Shown in pieces: positions 18,094 to 25,955 of a DNA stretch of 64,000 bases. Positions within the stretch are counted from its first letter, which is position 1, and the number at the start of each line of letters is the position of its first letter. The stretch is from an uncultured Prevotellaceae bacterium. Lineage in GTDB: Bacteria; Bacteroidota; Bacteroidia; Bacteroidales; Bacteroidaceae. A program made the position numbers and the translations under genes. The notes below the pieces were generated by a model. The model was given only the letters and a program-made list of their open reading frames with translations, was not told where the DNA came from and ran no database searches. The stretch is from assembly GCA_900315095.1 (NCBI GenBank), contig OMXS01000006.1, positions 90,803-154,802 on the forward strand. The letters are read 5' to 3'.

Positions 18094-18142
18094 ACAAGAA
18101 GCATGTTTCGGCGTTATAGATGATGAAAAAAAGCGCCCGATG

Positions 18143-18174
18143 TTGTGCAATCTCAGAATTATTTGTTACTTTTG
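18143..18174 (+). promoter_or_regulatory. Promoter of mazG
   Basis: -7 box TACTTTTG at 18167-18174 with a partial -33 (GTTGTG) near 18142. The ATG at 18193 lies 19 bases downstream. Confidence 0.6.
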
Positions 18175-18192
18175 CATCAAATTAAACCAATC

Positions 18193-19023
18193 ATGCATAC
18201 AAGAGAGGAAAAACTTGAGGCGTTCGGAAGACTGCTCGATGTGCTCGACAGACTTAGGAAGGAATGCCCGTGGGACCGCAAGCAGACAAACGAAAGTCTG
18301 CGGCCTAACACCATAGAAGAGACCTTCGAACTTTGCGACGCCTTGATGAAAGACGACACGAAGAACATCTGCAAGGAACTCGGCGACGTGATAATGCACG
18401 TCATCTTCTATGCTCGGATAGGTGAGGAACAAGGGAAATTCGATATCGCCGATGTGTGCAACAAGGAGTCGGACAAGCTCATCTTCCGCCATCCGCACGT
18501 CTATGGCGAGGCGGAATCGCTGAAACACTCGCCCCTGCAACATGCCGAGAAGGGCAAAGAACTTAGTTCAGGGCAGGTGCTTGAGAACTGGGAGCAGATA
18601 AAACTGCGCGAGAAAGACGGCAACAAGAGCGTTCTCTCGGGTGTGCCCGACGCCCTGCCGTCGCTTATCAAGGCATACCGCATACAGGACAAGGCGCGTA
18701 ATGTGGGCTTCGACTGGGAAGACAAGCAGGACGTGTGGACAAAAGTGCGTGAGGAACTCGATGAACTGGAGGCCGAACTGAAGCGTGAAGACAAGGAAAA
18801 ATCTACCCGCGAACTAGGCGACTTCTTGTTCTCCGTTATCAACGCGGCACGTCTTTATCATCTCAATCCTGACAACGCGCTGGAGCATACCAACCAGAAA
18901 TTCATCCGAAGGTTCAACTATATAGAGGAGCATTCAATCAAAGCAGGTAAACCCTTGACAGAGATGACTTTGGGAGAGATGGATAAACTATGGAATGAAG
19001 CAAAACAAAAAGAAAATCAATAA
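18193..19023 (+). CDS. mazG: Nucleoside triphosphate pyrophosphohydrolase MazG
   Basis: 276 residues with two MazG-type helical domains: the first with CPWDRKQTNESL and EETFEL / ELGDVIMH (the Exx(E/D)-ExxD metal motif), the second with VREELDELEAEL and ELGDFLFSVINAARL. It hydrolyses (d)NTPs to monophosphates and cleans up abnormal nucleotides. The start at 18193 rather than the longer ORF (18145) is chosen because the -7 box at 18167-18174 lies inside the extension. It runs into the lipoprotein gene after 2 bases. Confidence 0.94.
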   Translation: MHTREEKLEAFGRLLDVLDRLRKECPWDRKQTNESLRPNTIEETFELCDALMKDDTKNICKELGDVIMHVIFYARIGEEQGKFDIADVCNKESDKLIFRHPHVYGEAESLKHSPLQHAEKGKELSSGQVLENWEQIKLREKDGNKSVLSGVPDALPSLIKAYRIQDKARNVGFDWEDKQDVWTKVREELDELEAELKREDKEKSTRELGDFLFSVINAARLYHLNPDNALEHTNQKFIRRFNYIEEHSIKAGKPLTEMTLGEMDKLWNEAKQKENQ

Positions 19024-19025
19024 CT

Positions 19026-19589
19026 ATGAGAAAGCTTATATTTGTATGCCTTTCGGCTCTGCTGGTGATGTTTGTAGCCAGTTGTGACGAGACAAAAACG
19101 AAGAACGTTCTGGGCGGCGGCGACTCTCTCTTGCTAGACAGCGCAGCCGAGCAAGACAGCTCTTTGTATGGCAGATGCGGCGACGGGTGCGCCATGAACA
19201 CCCTTCAACTGATAACAGACAAGGGCGACACGCTGGAGTTGAACTACGACCCAGATGCCGAGAAGTCACCCGTTCAGGGCGGTATTGCCGTCGGCGACCG
19301 CGTTGCTGTTCAGCTGGGCAAGGATGCTTACGGCACAACTATTGCGTCAAGCGTGATAAACCTCACCACACTTCTTGGCAAGTGGCAGAGTCTCGACCGC
19401 AAGTTCGAGATTAAAGAGGGTGGAGTGGTCGAGACGGTTGTCAACGAGCAGAAGCCATACACATCGTGGAAAATCGTCAACGGCAAGCTGGTGCTTAGCG
19501 CCGACACGTTCAGCATCTACGAACTGGGTGCCGACTCGCTCTATCTGGAGAACAACGTGGGCATTTTCGCTTATAAGAGAGTGAAATAA
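19026..19589 (+). CDS. Lipoprotein with lipocalin-like C-terminal domain
   Basis: 187 residues. Signal peptide with lipobox FVASC (Cys about residue 20). A middle part reads as small beta strands; the C-terminal 70 residues (LLGKWQSLDRKFEIKEGG, TSWKIVNGKLVL, YLENNVGIFAYKR) resemble the lipocalin-like folds common in Bacteroidetes lipoproteins, which bind small hydrophobic ligands or have structural roles. The specific function is unknown. It sits between mazG (2-base gap) and the RNase Z gene (no gap), so it is part of a tight transcript. Confidence 0.7.
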   Translation: MRKLIFVCLSALLVMFVASCDETKTKNVLGGGDSLLLDSAAEQDSSLYGRCGDGCAMNTLQLITDKGDTLELNYDPDAEKSPVQGGIAVGDRVAVQLGKDAYGTTIASSVINLTTLLGKWQSLDRKFEIKEGGVVETVVNEQKPYTSWKIVNGKLVLSADTFSIYELGADSLYLENNVGIFAYKRVK

Positions 19590-20504
19590 ATGACGCCTTT
19601 CAGATTGTATATTCTTGGGTGTGGCAGCGCTCTGCCTACCCTTCGTCACTATGCCACGTCGCAAGTAATAGAGCTGCGTGGCAAGCAGTTTATGATTGAT
19701 TGTGGCGAAGGTACCCAGTTGCAATTGCGTCGTTCGAAGATAAACTTCAACAAGATACAAGCCGTTTTCATATCTCACATTCACGGAGACCATTGCTTTG
19801 GACTTATCGGAATGATAAGCACGTTCGGCTTGCAAGGGCGTACGGCACCTCTGCATGTCTATTCTCCTAAGGAACTTGAGCAGATGCTGACGGCTCAGGT
19901 GTCGCTTTTCTGTCCGCATCTCAGTTTCGAGGTGGTGTTCCATTCGGTCGACCCAAATGTGCAGAAGGTAGTTTTCGAGGACAATAGCCTTACTGTTGAG
20001 ACCATCCCCCTTGAGCATCGCATGCCTTGTTGCGGTTATTTGTTCCGCGAAAAGAACACCTTGCCGCACATCCGCCGCGACATGATTGACTATCTGGAAA
20101 TACCTGTAAGTCAGATAAATAACATCAAGATGGGTGCCGACTGGATAAAAGAGGATGGCACGGTGGTGCCCAATAGCGAACTCGTCACGCCTGCTGACCC
20201 GCCTCGCTCTTATGCCTATTGCTCCGATACGCGTTACATTCCCACCCTGCACGAGCGCTTGAAGAACGTTGACTTGCTGTATCATGAAAGCACATACGGC
20301 GAGGACAATTTAAATAGGGCAGAGACCTATTGGCACAGTACGGCACGCCAGGCGGCTCTTGTTGCCCGCGATGCTGGTGCGAAACGCCTGCTCTTGGGGC
20401 ACTACAGTTCACGATACCAAGACGAGAATGTACTGCTTGAAGAGGCGCGGGCGGTGTTCAAGAACACCTATCTTACCGATGAAAATGATGTTTTTGACAT
20501 ATAA
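19590..20504 (+). CDS. rnz: Ribonuclease Z (tRNA 3' endonuclease)
   Basis: 304 residues. Metallo-beta-lactamase fold with HIHGDH (63-68), a GCGSALPT start motif, EHRMPCCGY and YCSDTR, and the final HYSSRYQD. It cuts precursor tRNA after the discriminator base. This matters for tRNAs without an encoded CCA, such as the tRNA-Ser in this window. The ATG abuts the stop codon of the upstream lipoprotein gene. Confidence 0.95.
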   Translation: MTPFRLYILGCGSALPTLRHYATSQVIELRGKQFMIDCGEGTQLQLRRSKINFNKIQAVFISHIHGDHCFGLIGMISTFGLQGRTAPLHVYSPKELEQMLTAQVSLFCPHLSFEVVFHSVDPNVQKVVFEDNSLTVETIPLEHRMPCCGYLFREKNTLPHIRRDMIDYLEIPVSQINNIKMGADWIKEDGTVVPNSELVTPADPPRSYAYCSDTRYIPTLHERLKNVDLLYHESTYGEDNLNRAETYWHSTARQAALVARDAGAKRLLLGHYSSRYQDENVLLEEARAVFKNTYLTDENDVFDI

Positions 20505-20516
20505 TTTCGCAAAAAG

Positions 20517-20548
20517 TTTGCAAGTTATTGAAAAAAATACTATATTTG
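20517..20548 (+). promoter_or_regulatory. Promoter of the small secreted protein gene
   Basis: TTTG (20517-20520), 20 bases, TATATTTG (20541-20548); ATG at 20575. Confidence 0.75.
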
Positions 20549-20574
20549 CATCGATTAATCAAGATGACGCGCGT

Positions 20575-20883
20575 ATGATAAAGAAAATATTACTTGTTTC
20601 AATGGCTATGATGATGTTCTTCGGAATGCCATCAGTTAGTCGTGCAGAGACGGCAATAGAGATAATCGATAATGATTATCAGGCTGTTACAATCTCTGTG
20701 CAAGAGTCTGTTCTGCACGTTACCGGTGCGAATGGACAGACAATCCAAATCTATAATGTGGCCGGAGTGATGGTTAAAAGCATAAAGGTGGAAGGCAACG
20801 ACCGCCACTATGAGCTTAACCTCGGCAAGGGATGCTACATCGTTAAGGTGGGAAAGACCGTAAGAAAGGTGTCTATCAAGTAA
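20575..20883 (+). CDS. Small secreted protein made of a signal peptide and a sorting-domain-like tail
   Basis: 102 residues. A signal peptide (MIKKILLVSMAMMMFFGMPSVSRA) is followed by about 78 residues. The second half (IQIYNVAGVMVKSIKVEG, YELNLGKGCYIVKVGKTVRKVSIK) looks like the type A C-terminal domain of type IX secretion cargo, which usually ends much longer proteins. Here there is almost no passenger. The start is set by the promoter at 20517-20548; a longer ORF from 20359 overlaps RNase Z and is not supported. The function is unknown; surface display, or a leftover of a larger gene, are the options. Confidence 0.75.
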   Translation: MIKKILLVSMAMMMFFGMPSVSRAETAIEIIDNDYQAVTISVQESVLHVTGANGQTIQIYNVAGVMVKSIKVEGNDRHYELNLGKGCYIVKVGKTVRKVSIK

Positions 20884-20916
20884 TCCTAATACACTCAATT
20901 AAACTAAACTAAGGCT

Positions 20917-22452
20917 TTGTATAAACAGTTATTTGTTCTCTTCACCGTGCTGATTACTATGTATTCATGTACCGATGGAGGCAAAGAGTCATATCAGGAC
21001 ATTACGCTCGAGGCGCTTTCAGGGTTGAAATCGTCGAAGTATGAGCTGAGTTCGGAGGCCATACGCGGGCAGATAAAGCAGCTGGTAAAGAGCGAGACGT
21101 CTTCATCGGCTGCTATTAAATATGTATGTGACTATTACAAAGCCGACAAACCGCTTGTTTGGATAGACCGTCACGGCATAGACTCGCGTGCCGACACCTT
21201 GCTCGCGTTCATTTCCAAGGTTGAGGAGATGGGCTTCAAGAAGGAACTTTTCCGAGTTGACCAGATTGAAGAGGACCTCGAAAAGGTTAAAAGTCTTAGT
21301 TTCGACGGTGCCTCAAATAGTGCAAACAAGGTGCTTGCGCGCTTAGAGTATAACCTCTCGCGTGCATTTATGCGTTACTCTTCAGGCCAGAACTTCGGTT
21401 TTGTCAATCCTGCGCTGATTATTAACCGCGAGCCGGAGAACAATAGCGACACCGCAAAGATGTTGTATAAACACCAGTTCGACATTAAGATGGAGCATGC
21501 AACCGACTCTTTCTATAACAAAGCGTTGCAATTGGCAAGCAAAGGAGATCTGGGTAAGTTCCTTCATGACATACAGCCGAAGCGCAAGTTGTACGACAAG
21601 TTGCTGGCACGTCTTAACAGCGGTAAACTCTCTGAGTCGGAATGGTACACCACATTATGCAATATGGAGCGCTGCCGTTGGAACGAGAAGATGATAGAAG
21701 ACAACTACAAGAAATATGTCTTCGTTAACATCCCGGCCTTCATGCTTTGGGCGGTTGACGGCAACGAGGTGCTTCCGATGCGCATCTGCTGTGGTGCGGT
21801 GAAGACTAAGACACCTTTGCTCTCTAGCGAGATTGTGCGTATGGAGCTCAATCCTAACTGGAATGTCCCTTCATCGATAGCTAAGGGAATTGCAGGAAGC
21901 GTTGGCTACATGACTCGCAATAACATGTTCATCTATGATGTCAATAAAGGAAGGCTGCCTGCAAGCGGCGCTTCGCGAGAGCGCATATTGAGCGGAAAGC
22001 AACGCATCGTGCAGAACGGAGGCCCGGGCAATTCGCTAGGTAGAATAGTGTTCAGGTTTCAGAACAACTTCTCGGTCTATCTGCATCACACTTCATCGCC
22101 TTGGCACTTCCAGAGCACTAATCGTGCTGTCTCACATGGCTGCGTCAGGGTGGAGAAACCTTACGAGCTGGCGGTTTTCCTGTTAAAGGATAAAGACGAG
22201 AATCTTGCTAAGAAGATAAAGTATTCTATGACTTATTCGATGAAGAAGGACAGCGAGGGCAATCCCATTCCGTCATCAGTTGCTAAGGACAGCCTGGTGA
22301 AAGAAGTTAGTGTTGTGCCTCATGTTCCTGTCTTCTTGTCTTATTATACTCTATATCCAGACAATAGCGGTAATTTGGTATCTTATCCTGATGTTTATGG
22401 TTACGATAAGCGTATCATAGAACAACTTAAACCCTATGCTAAACGCAGATAA
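20917..22452 (+). CDS. Murein L,D-transpeptidase (YcbB/YkuD-type), lipoprotein
   Basis: 511 residues. TTG start; signal sequence LFVLFTVLITMYSC ends in a lipobox Cys. A long helical and scaffold region (40-300) is followed by the YkuD catalytic domain: HHTSSPWHF, then SHGCVRVEKP with the nucleophilic Cys. The order resembles YcbB/LdtD. It would form 3-3 cross-links in peptidoglycan or attach proteins to it, from the periplasm. It lies 9 bases upstream of an ECF sigma factor gene, suggesting a shared transcript for envelope stress. Confidence 0.88.
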   Translation: MYKQLFVLFTVLITMYSCTDGGKESYQDITLEALSGLKSSKYELSSEAIRGQIKQLVKSETSSSAAIKYVCDYYKADKPLVWIDRHGIDSRADTLLAFISKVEEMGFKKELFRVDQIEEDLEKVKSLSFDGASNSANKVLARLEYNLSRAFMRYSSGQNFGFVNPALIINREPENNSDTAKMLYKHQFDIKMEHATDSFYNKALQLASKGDLGKFLHDIQPKRKLYDKLLARLNSGKLSESEWYTTLCNMERCRWNEKMIEDNYKKYVFVNIPAFMLWAVDGNEVLPMRICCGAVKTKTPLLSSEIVRMELNPNWNVPSSIAKGIAGSVGYMTRNNMFIYDVNKGRLPASGASRERILSGKQRIVQNGGPGNSLGRIVFRFQNNFSVYLHHTSSPWHFQSTNRAVSHGCVRVEKPYELAVFLLKDKDENLAKKIKYSMTYSMKKDSEGNPIPSSVAKDSLVKEVSVVPHVPVFLSYYTLYPDNSGNLVSYPDVYGYDKRIIEQLKPYAKRR

Positions 22453-22461
22453 CCCTTAACC

Positions 22462-23022
22462 ATGAGCACAGAAGATAACATTCTAATATCGCAACTCGCC
22501 GATCCAAACACCAGAAGGGATGCTTTTGCTGCTGTGGTGAGACAATATAGCGAACGCTTATATTGGCACATCAGGCGTATCGTCATCACTCACGACGATG
22601 CTGATGACGTGCTTCAGAATACATTCATGAAGGCATGGGCGGCCCTTGACGACTTTCATGGCACTTCTCAAATATCCACTTGGTTGTACCGTATTGCCGT
22701 GAATGAGTCGCTCGATCATCTACGACGCAACAAAAACAAAATAAGCGCCGATGCCGATATATCGGTTGCAAACAAACTAACTGCCGACGATTATTTCGAT
22801 GGCGACTCTGCCGCCGCTTTGCTTCAGGAAGCCATATCCACGCTGCCTGAAGTGCAACGCACGGTATTCTCTTTGAGGTATTATGATGAGATGAAATATA
22901 GCGACATGAGTAGTGTGCTCGGAACATCAGAAGGAGCGCTGAAAGCATCATATCATATCGCTGTAAAAAAAATATCTCAATATGTATTAAACCATCGTTC
23001 TAATATTTCGTCAAAGGACTAA
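22462..23022 (+). CDS. ECF-type RNA polymerase sigma factor
   Basis: 186 residues. Region 2 is seen at about 10-80 (FAAVVRQYSERLYWHIRRIV, DADDVLQNTFMKAWAAL, ISTWLYRIAVNESLDHLRR) and region 4 at about 125-175 (TLPEVQRTVFSLRYYDEMKYSDMS, GALKASYHIAVKKI). It is followed after 13 bases by a gene for a single-pass membrane protein that looks like its anti-sigma partner. The target promoters cannot be read from the sequence. Confidence 0.93.
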   Translation: MSTEDNILISQLADPNTRRDAFAAVVRQYSERLYWHIRRIVITHDDADDVLQNTFMKAWAALDDFHGTSQISTWLYRIAVNESLDHLRRNKNKISADADISVANKLTADDYFDGDSAAALLQEAISTLPEVQRTVFSLRYYDEMKYSDMSSVLGTSEGALKASYHIAVKKISQYVLNHRSNISSKD

Positions 23023-23035
23023 AAAACAATAAGAT

Positions 23036-23401
23036 ATGAACGAAGTAGATTTCTTGAAGACTACTTTTGGCAAGGAGAATCCATTCAAAGTTCCCGAAGG
23101 ATACTTCGAGAACATTGAAAAACGTGTGATGGATAAACTGCCAGAAATAGACACTTCATCTAAGACTGTAGCCAAGGAGATTCCTCTGTGGAAACGACTG
23201 CGACCCTATGTTGCCGCTGCCGCTTTCTTTGGAGTTATGGCTGGCGGTTACCTTTTATATCAGAAGAACAACGTGGAAGCACCTCTGCCCGTTAACAACG
23301 TGTCTGCTATTGCCCATAGCGATGACTACAACATCGACAAGGCGGTAGATTATGTTATGATGGACAACGAGGATTTCTATGCATATCTTGCAGGAGAGTA
23401 A
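23036..23401 (+). CDS. Single-pass membrane protein, probable anti-sigma partner
   Basis: 121 residues. A cytoplasmic N-terminal part (FGKENPFKVPEGYFE, a common opening in Bacteroidetes sigma-operon proteins) is followed by one membrane segment (about 58-76, VAAAAFFGVMAGGYLLY) and a short outer tail with a DNEDFYAYLAGE end. No zinc anti-sigma motif is seen. The role as anti-sigma is inferred from position directly after the ECF sigma gene and from topology. Confidence 0.65.
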   Translation: MNEVDFLKTTFGKENPFKVPEGYFENIEKRVMDKLPEIDTSSKTVAKEIPLWKRLRPYVAAAAFFGVMAGGYLLYQKNNVEAPLPVNNVSAIAHSDDYNIDKAVDYVMMDNEDFYAYLAGE

Positions 23402-23417
23402 TTAACTTAAGCCGAAT

Positions 23418-23855
23418 ATGAAGCGATACCTTATTATATTTTACATCTTATTCGTGACTTCTCTGACGGTTAGCGCGCAGCATCCACGGGGAAGAATACA
23501 CTTTGACCCTGCCAGATTCAAGGCAGATATGGAGCAGTATATTGCGAGGGAGGCTTGCCTGACGCCAAAAGAGGCTTCTGAGTTCTTCCCTTTATTCGAT
23601 GAAATGCTTCGCAAGGAGAGGGCATTGTTCGACCAGATGTCAACCATAAGCAGGGTAAAACCTGCCACAGAGAAGGGTTGTGCCGAAGCCGTTAAGAAGC
23701 GCGACGAACTTGAAATACAAATAAAGGAGTTGCAACAGCAGTATCATAACCGTTTCTTGAAGATTCTGCCTGCAAGCAAGGTGTTTGATGTGATAAAGGC
23801 ACAAAACCATTTCCATCGCCAGATGTTCAAAAACAGGATGGGAAGAGGTAGATAA
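23418..23855 (+). CDS. Periplasmic Spy/CpxP-like protein
   Basis: 145 residues. Signal peptide ending SVSAQ (about 1-21), then an all-helical, charged protein with LTPKEASEFFPLFDEM and long helices (KKRDELEIQIKELQQQYHNRFLKILPA). This is the layout of Spy/CpxP-like periplasmic chaperones and the related small proteins that follow ECF sigma genes in Bacteroidales. It is the last gene before a strong terminator at 23885-23923. Confidence 0.7.
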   Translation: MKRYLIIFYILFVTSLTVSAQHPRGRIHFDPARFKADMEQYIAREACLTPKEASEFFPLFDEMLRKERALFDQMSTISRVKPATEKGCAEAVKKRDELEIQIKELQQQYHNRFLKILPASKVFDVIKAQNHFHRQMFKNRMGRGR

Positions 23856-23884
23856 TAGTATGTTATAAAGAATTTGTTAAAAGT

Positions 23885-23923
23885 AAAAACGCATGTCGGT
23901 TGTTGATTCGGCATGCGTTTTTT
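23885..23923. terminator. Strong bidirectional terminator between the sigma operon and thiL
   Basis: Stem AAAAACGCATG / CATGCGTTTTT with an inner CGG / CCG-type closing region and a 9-base loop. A- and T-runs flank both sides, so it works for both convergent transcripts. Confidence 0.85.
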
Positions 23924-23925
23924 AG

Positions 23926-25041
23926 TTATTCGTTGTTCATGTGATTCCACCCTTGGGCTTTCAACTCAAACTCTTGGTTGTCTCTGCTGACCAACATCAA
24001 ACCGAGTTCTGGGCGCGTGATGTGACCTATCAGGTGAACATCTTCCATGTCTTTTATTTTCTCATGGTCGCCTATAGGCACGGTAAAGAGCAGTTCATAG
24101 TCTTCTCCACCATTTAAGGCGCATGTCGTGACATTCATGTTGAGCTCTTCAGCCATCACAGCTGTTTGATAGTCTATAGGTATGTTCTTCTCGAAGATGC
24201 GACAACCTACGCTCGATTGCTTGCAAATGTGGTGAAGCTCAGATGAAAGGCCGTCGCTGATGTCCATCATGGAGGTCGGCTTGATGCCTGCATCACGGAG
24301 TCTTGCAATGATGTCTCCGCGTGCTTCTGCCTTGAGTTGGCGCTGCAGCAGATACTCCTTGCCTGCAAAGTCGGGCTGGAAGTCGTTGAGCGTTGAGAGT
24401 TGAGCGTTGAGAGTTGAGCGTTTTGCCTCGTATGTGCCGTCGGCTTTCGCTTCCTTAATCTTTTTGTTTAGTTCTTTTACCTGTTGGTAATAGACGCTCT
24501 TCTCCCTCTCCAGAAGTTGCAATCCCATATAAGCGGCCCCCAAGTCACCACTAACGCAGATGAGGTCGGTGTCTTTTGCTCCGTTACGATACACTATCTC
24601 TTCCTCTCTGGCATCGCCGATGCAAGTGATGCTAATGGCAAGTCCGGTAAGAGATGATGTGGTGTCGCCTCCCACGATATCGACGTTCCATTTGTTGCAT
24701 GCGGCGCGCATGCCTTCATAAAATGTCTCTATGTCTTCTACCGAGAATCGCTTGCTTACTGCCAAGCTAACGAGAATCTGGCGTGGTGTGCCATTCATGG
24801 CGAAGATGTCGCTGATGTTGACCATCGCCGACTTATATCCGAGGTTGCGGAGGTCGGTATATGTGAGGTCGAAATGCACTCCTTCCATCAGCATGTCGGT
24901 TGTTGTCAGCACACGAGAGTCTGGGTAGGAGAGCACAGCACAATCGTCGCCCACACCTTTAAGTGTGGACGACTGCTGTGGTTTGATGTCTTTTGTGAGT
25001 CGGTCGATAAGTCCGAACTCTCCAATTTTTGAAATATCCAA
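23926..25041 (-). CDS. thiL: Thiamine-monophosphate kinase with an internal low-complexity insert
   Basis: 371 residues from the TTG at 25041 (MDISKIGEFGLIDRL, the usual opening). Motifs: KGVGDDCAVL, TTDMLMEGVHFD, VGGDTTSS, MDISDGLSSEL and NGGEDYELLF. It phosphorylates thiamine monophosphate to the diphosphate. An in-frame insert encoding STLNAQLSTLND comes from a 7-bp GTTGAGM repeat (24385-24419) in a loop between two helices. The longer GTG start (25077) is less likely, because it lies in a palindromic GC-rich element and adds residues with no family match. Last gene of the sppA-lpxK-punA-thiL run. Confidence 0.93.
   Translation of the reverse strand: MDISKIGEFGLIDRLTKDIKPQQSSTLKGVGDDCAVLSYPDSRVLTTTDMLMEGVHFDLTYTDLRNLGYKSAMVNISDIFAMNGTPRQILVSLAVSKRFSVEDIETFYEGMRAACNKWNVDIVGGDTTSSLTGLAISITCIGDAREEEIVYRNGAKDTDLICVSGDLGAAYMGLQLLEREKSVYYQQVKELNKKIKEAKADGTYEAKRSTLNAQLSTLNDFQPDFAGKEYLLQRQLKAEARGDIIARLRDAGIKPTSMMDISDGLSSELHHICKQSSVGCRIFEKNIPIDYQTAVMAEELNMNVTTCALNGGEDYELLFTVPIGDHEKIKDMEDVHLIGHITRPELGLMLVSRDNQEFELKAQGWNHMNNE
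24385..24419 (-). repeat. 7-bp tandem repeat inside thiL
   Basis: Five GTTGAGC/GTTGAGA heptamers on the plus strand, translated on the minus strand as Leu-Ser-Thr-Leu-Asn type units. Confidence 0.85.
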
Positions 25042-25055
25042 GTTTAAAGAACTAT

Positions 25056-25100
25056 TACTTTTAATGCGGGCGAACACGGGGTACGCCCCTACAATTGATT
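25056..25100. repeat. Palindromic GC-rich element at the thiL 5' end
   Basis: Contains GGGCGAACACGGGGTACGCC then CCTACAATTG. On the minus strand this reads GTAGGGGCGTACCCCGTGTTCGCCC, split here as GTAGGGGCGTACCCC plus GTGTTCGCCC. It resembles a palindromic sequence scattered in many bacterial genomes (from memory). Confidence 0.6.
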
Positions 25101-25145
25101 AATTAACGAAGCATGAGGTAAAAGGTATGAGAATAAACGCGTCTG

Positions 25146-25955
25146 TTATGAGCGCTTAATCATTTCCCTCATAATCTCGGTCATGATAGGTTGTGCGGCA
25201 TTTGCAGCCACCTGAACTTCCTCATGTGATACTTCTACAGGATCGTCGAAGCCGCCAAGGTCGGTGATAATACTGATTCCGAAGGTCTTGATGCCACAAT
25301 GGTGAGCAACGATAACCTCAGGAACGGTACTCATGCCGACAGCATCACCGCCCAACAGGTGGTACATGCGGTACTCAGCAGGTGTCTCGAATGTAGGTCC
25401 CTGCACTCCCATATATACTCCATGCACAACTCTGATACCTTTTTCCTCGGCAATCTTGTCAGCCAATTCAATCAACTTGTGGTCGTATGTCTCGTGCATG
25501 TCCGGGAAGCGAGGTCCTGTTGGGAAGTTCTTTCCATGCAGAGGATGCTCTGGGAAGAAATTGATGTGGTCGTCGATAATCATCAGGTCGCCGATTTTGA
25601 ACTTCGGGTTCATTCCTCCTGCGGCGTTGCTTACGAACAAAGTCTTTATACCTAATTCATACATTACGCGCACGGGGAATGTCACTTCCTTCATGGTGTA
25701 TCCCTCATAGAAGTGGAATCGGCCCTGCATAGCCATGATGTCCTTGTCTCCGAGTTTACCAAAGATGAGCTTGCCGCTATGTCCCTCAACTGTAGAGACA
25801 GGCATGTTAGGAATTTCGCTGTATGGAAATTCGTAGGTGTCAGTTATTTCTGAAGCTAATTGTCCTAGTCCCGTTCCCAGCACTATTGCTGTCTTTGGGC
25901 TTGTGGTCATCCTTTGCTTTAGCCAGGATGCTGTTTCTTGAATTTTTTCGTACAT
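25146..25955 (-). CDS. punA: Purine nucleoside phosphorylase
   Basis: 269 residues of the trimeric PNP-I type: GTGLGQLA near the start (phosphate binding), GHSGKLIFG, MQGRFHFYEGY, VSNAAGGMNP and TDLGGFDDPVE. It cleaves purine nucleosides with phosphate to base and ribose 1-phosphate. The first 116 bases overlap the end of lpxK in another frame. The start MYEKIQETASWLKQR fits homologs, so the overlap appears real. Confidence 0.95.
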   Translation of the reverse strand: MYEKIQETASWLKQRMTTSPKTAIVLGTGLGQLASEITDTYEFPYSEIPNMPVSTVEGHSGKLIFGKLGDKDIMAMQGRFHFYEGYTMKEVTFPVRVMYELGIKTLFVSNAAGGMNPKFKIGDLMIIDDHINFFPEHPLHGKNFPTGPRFPDMHETYDHKLIELADKIAEEKGIRVVHGVYMGVQGPTFETPAEYRMYHLLGGDAVGMSTVPEVIVAHHCGIKTFGISIITDLGGFDDPVEVSHEEVQVAANAAQPIMTEIMREMIKRS

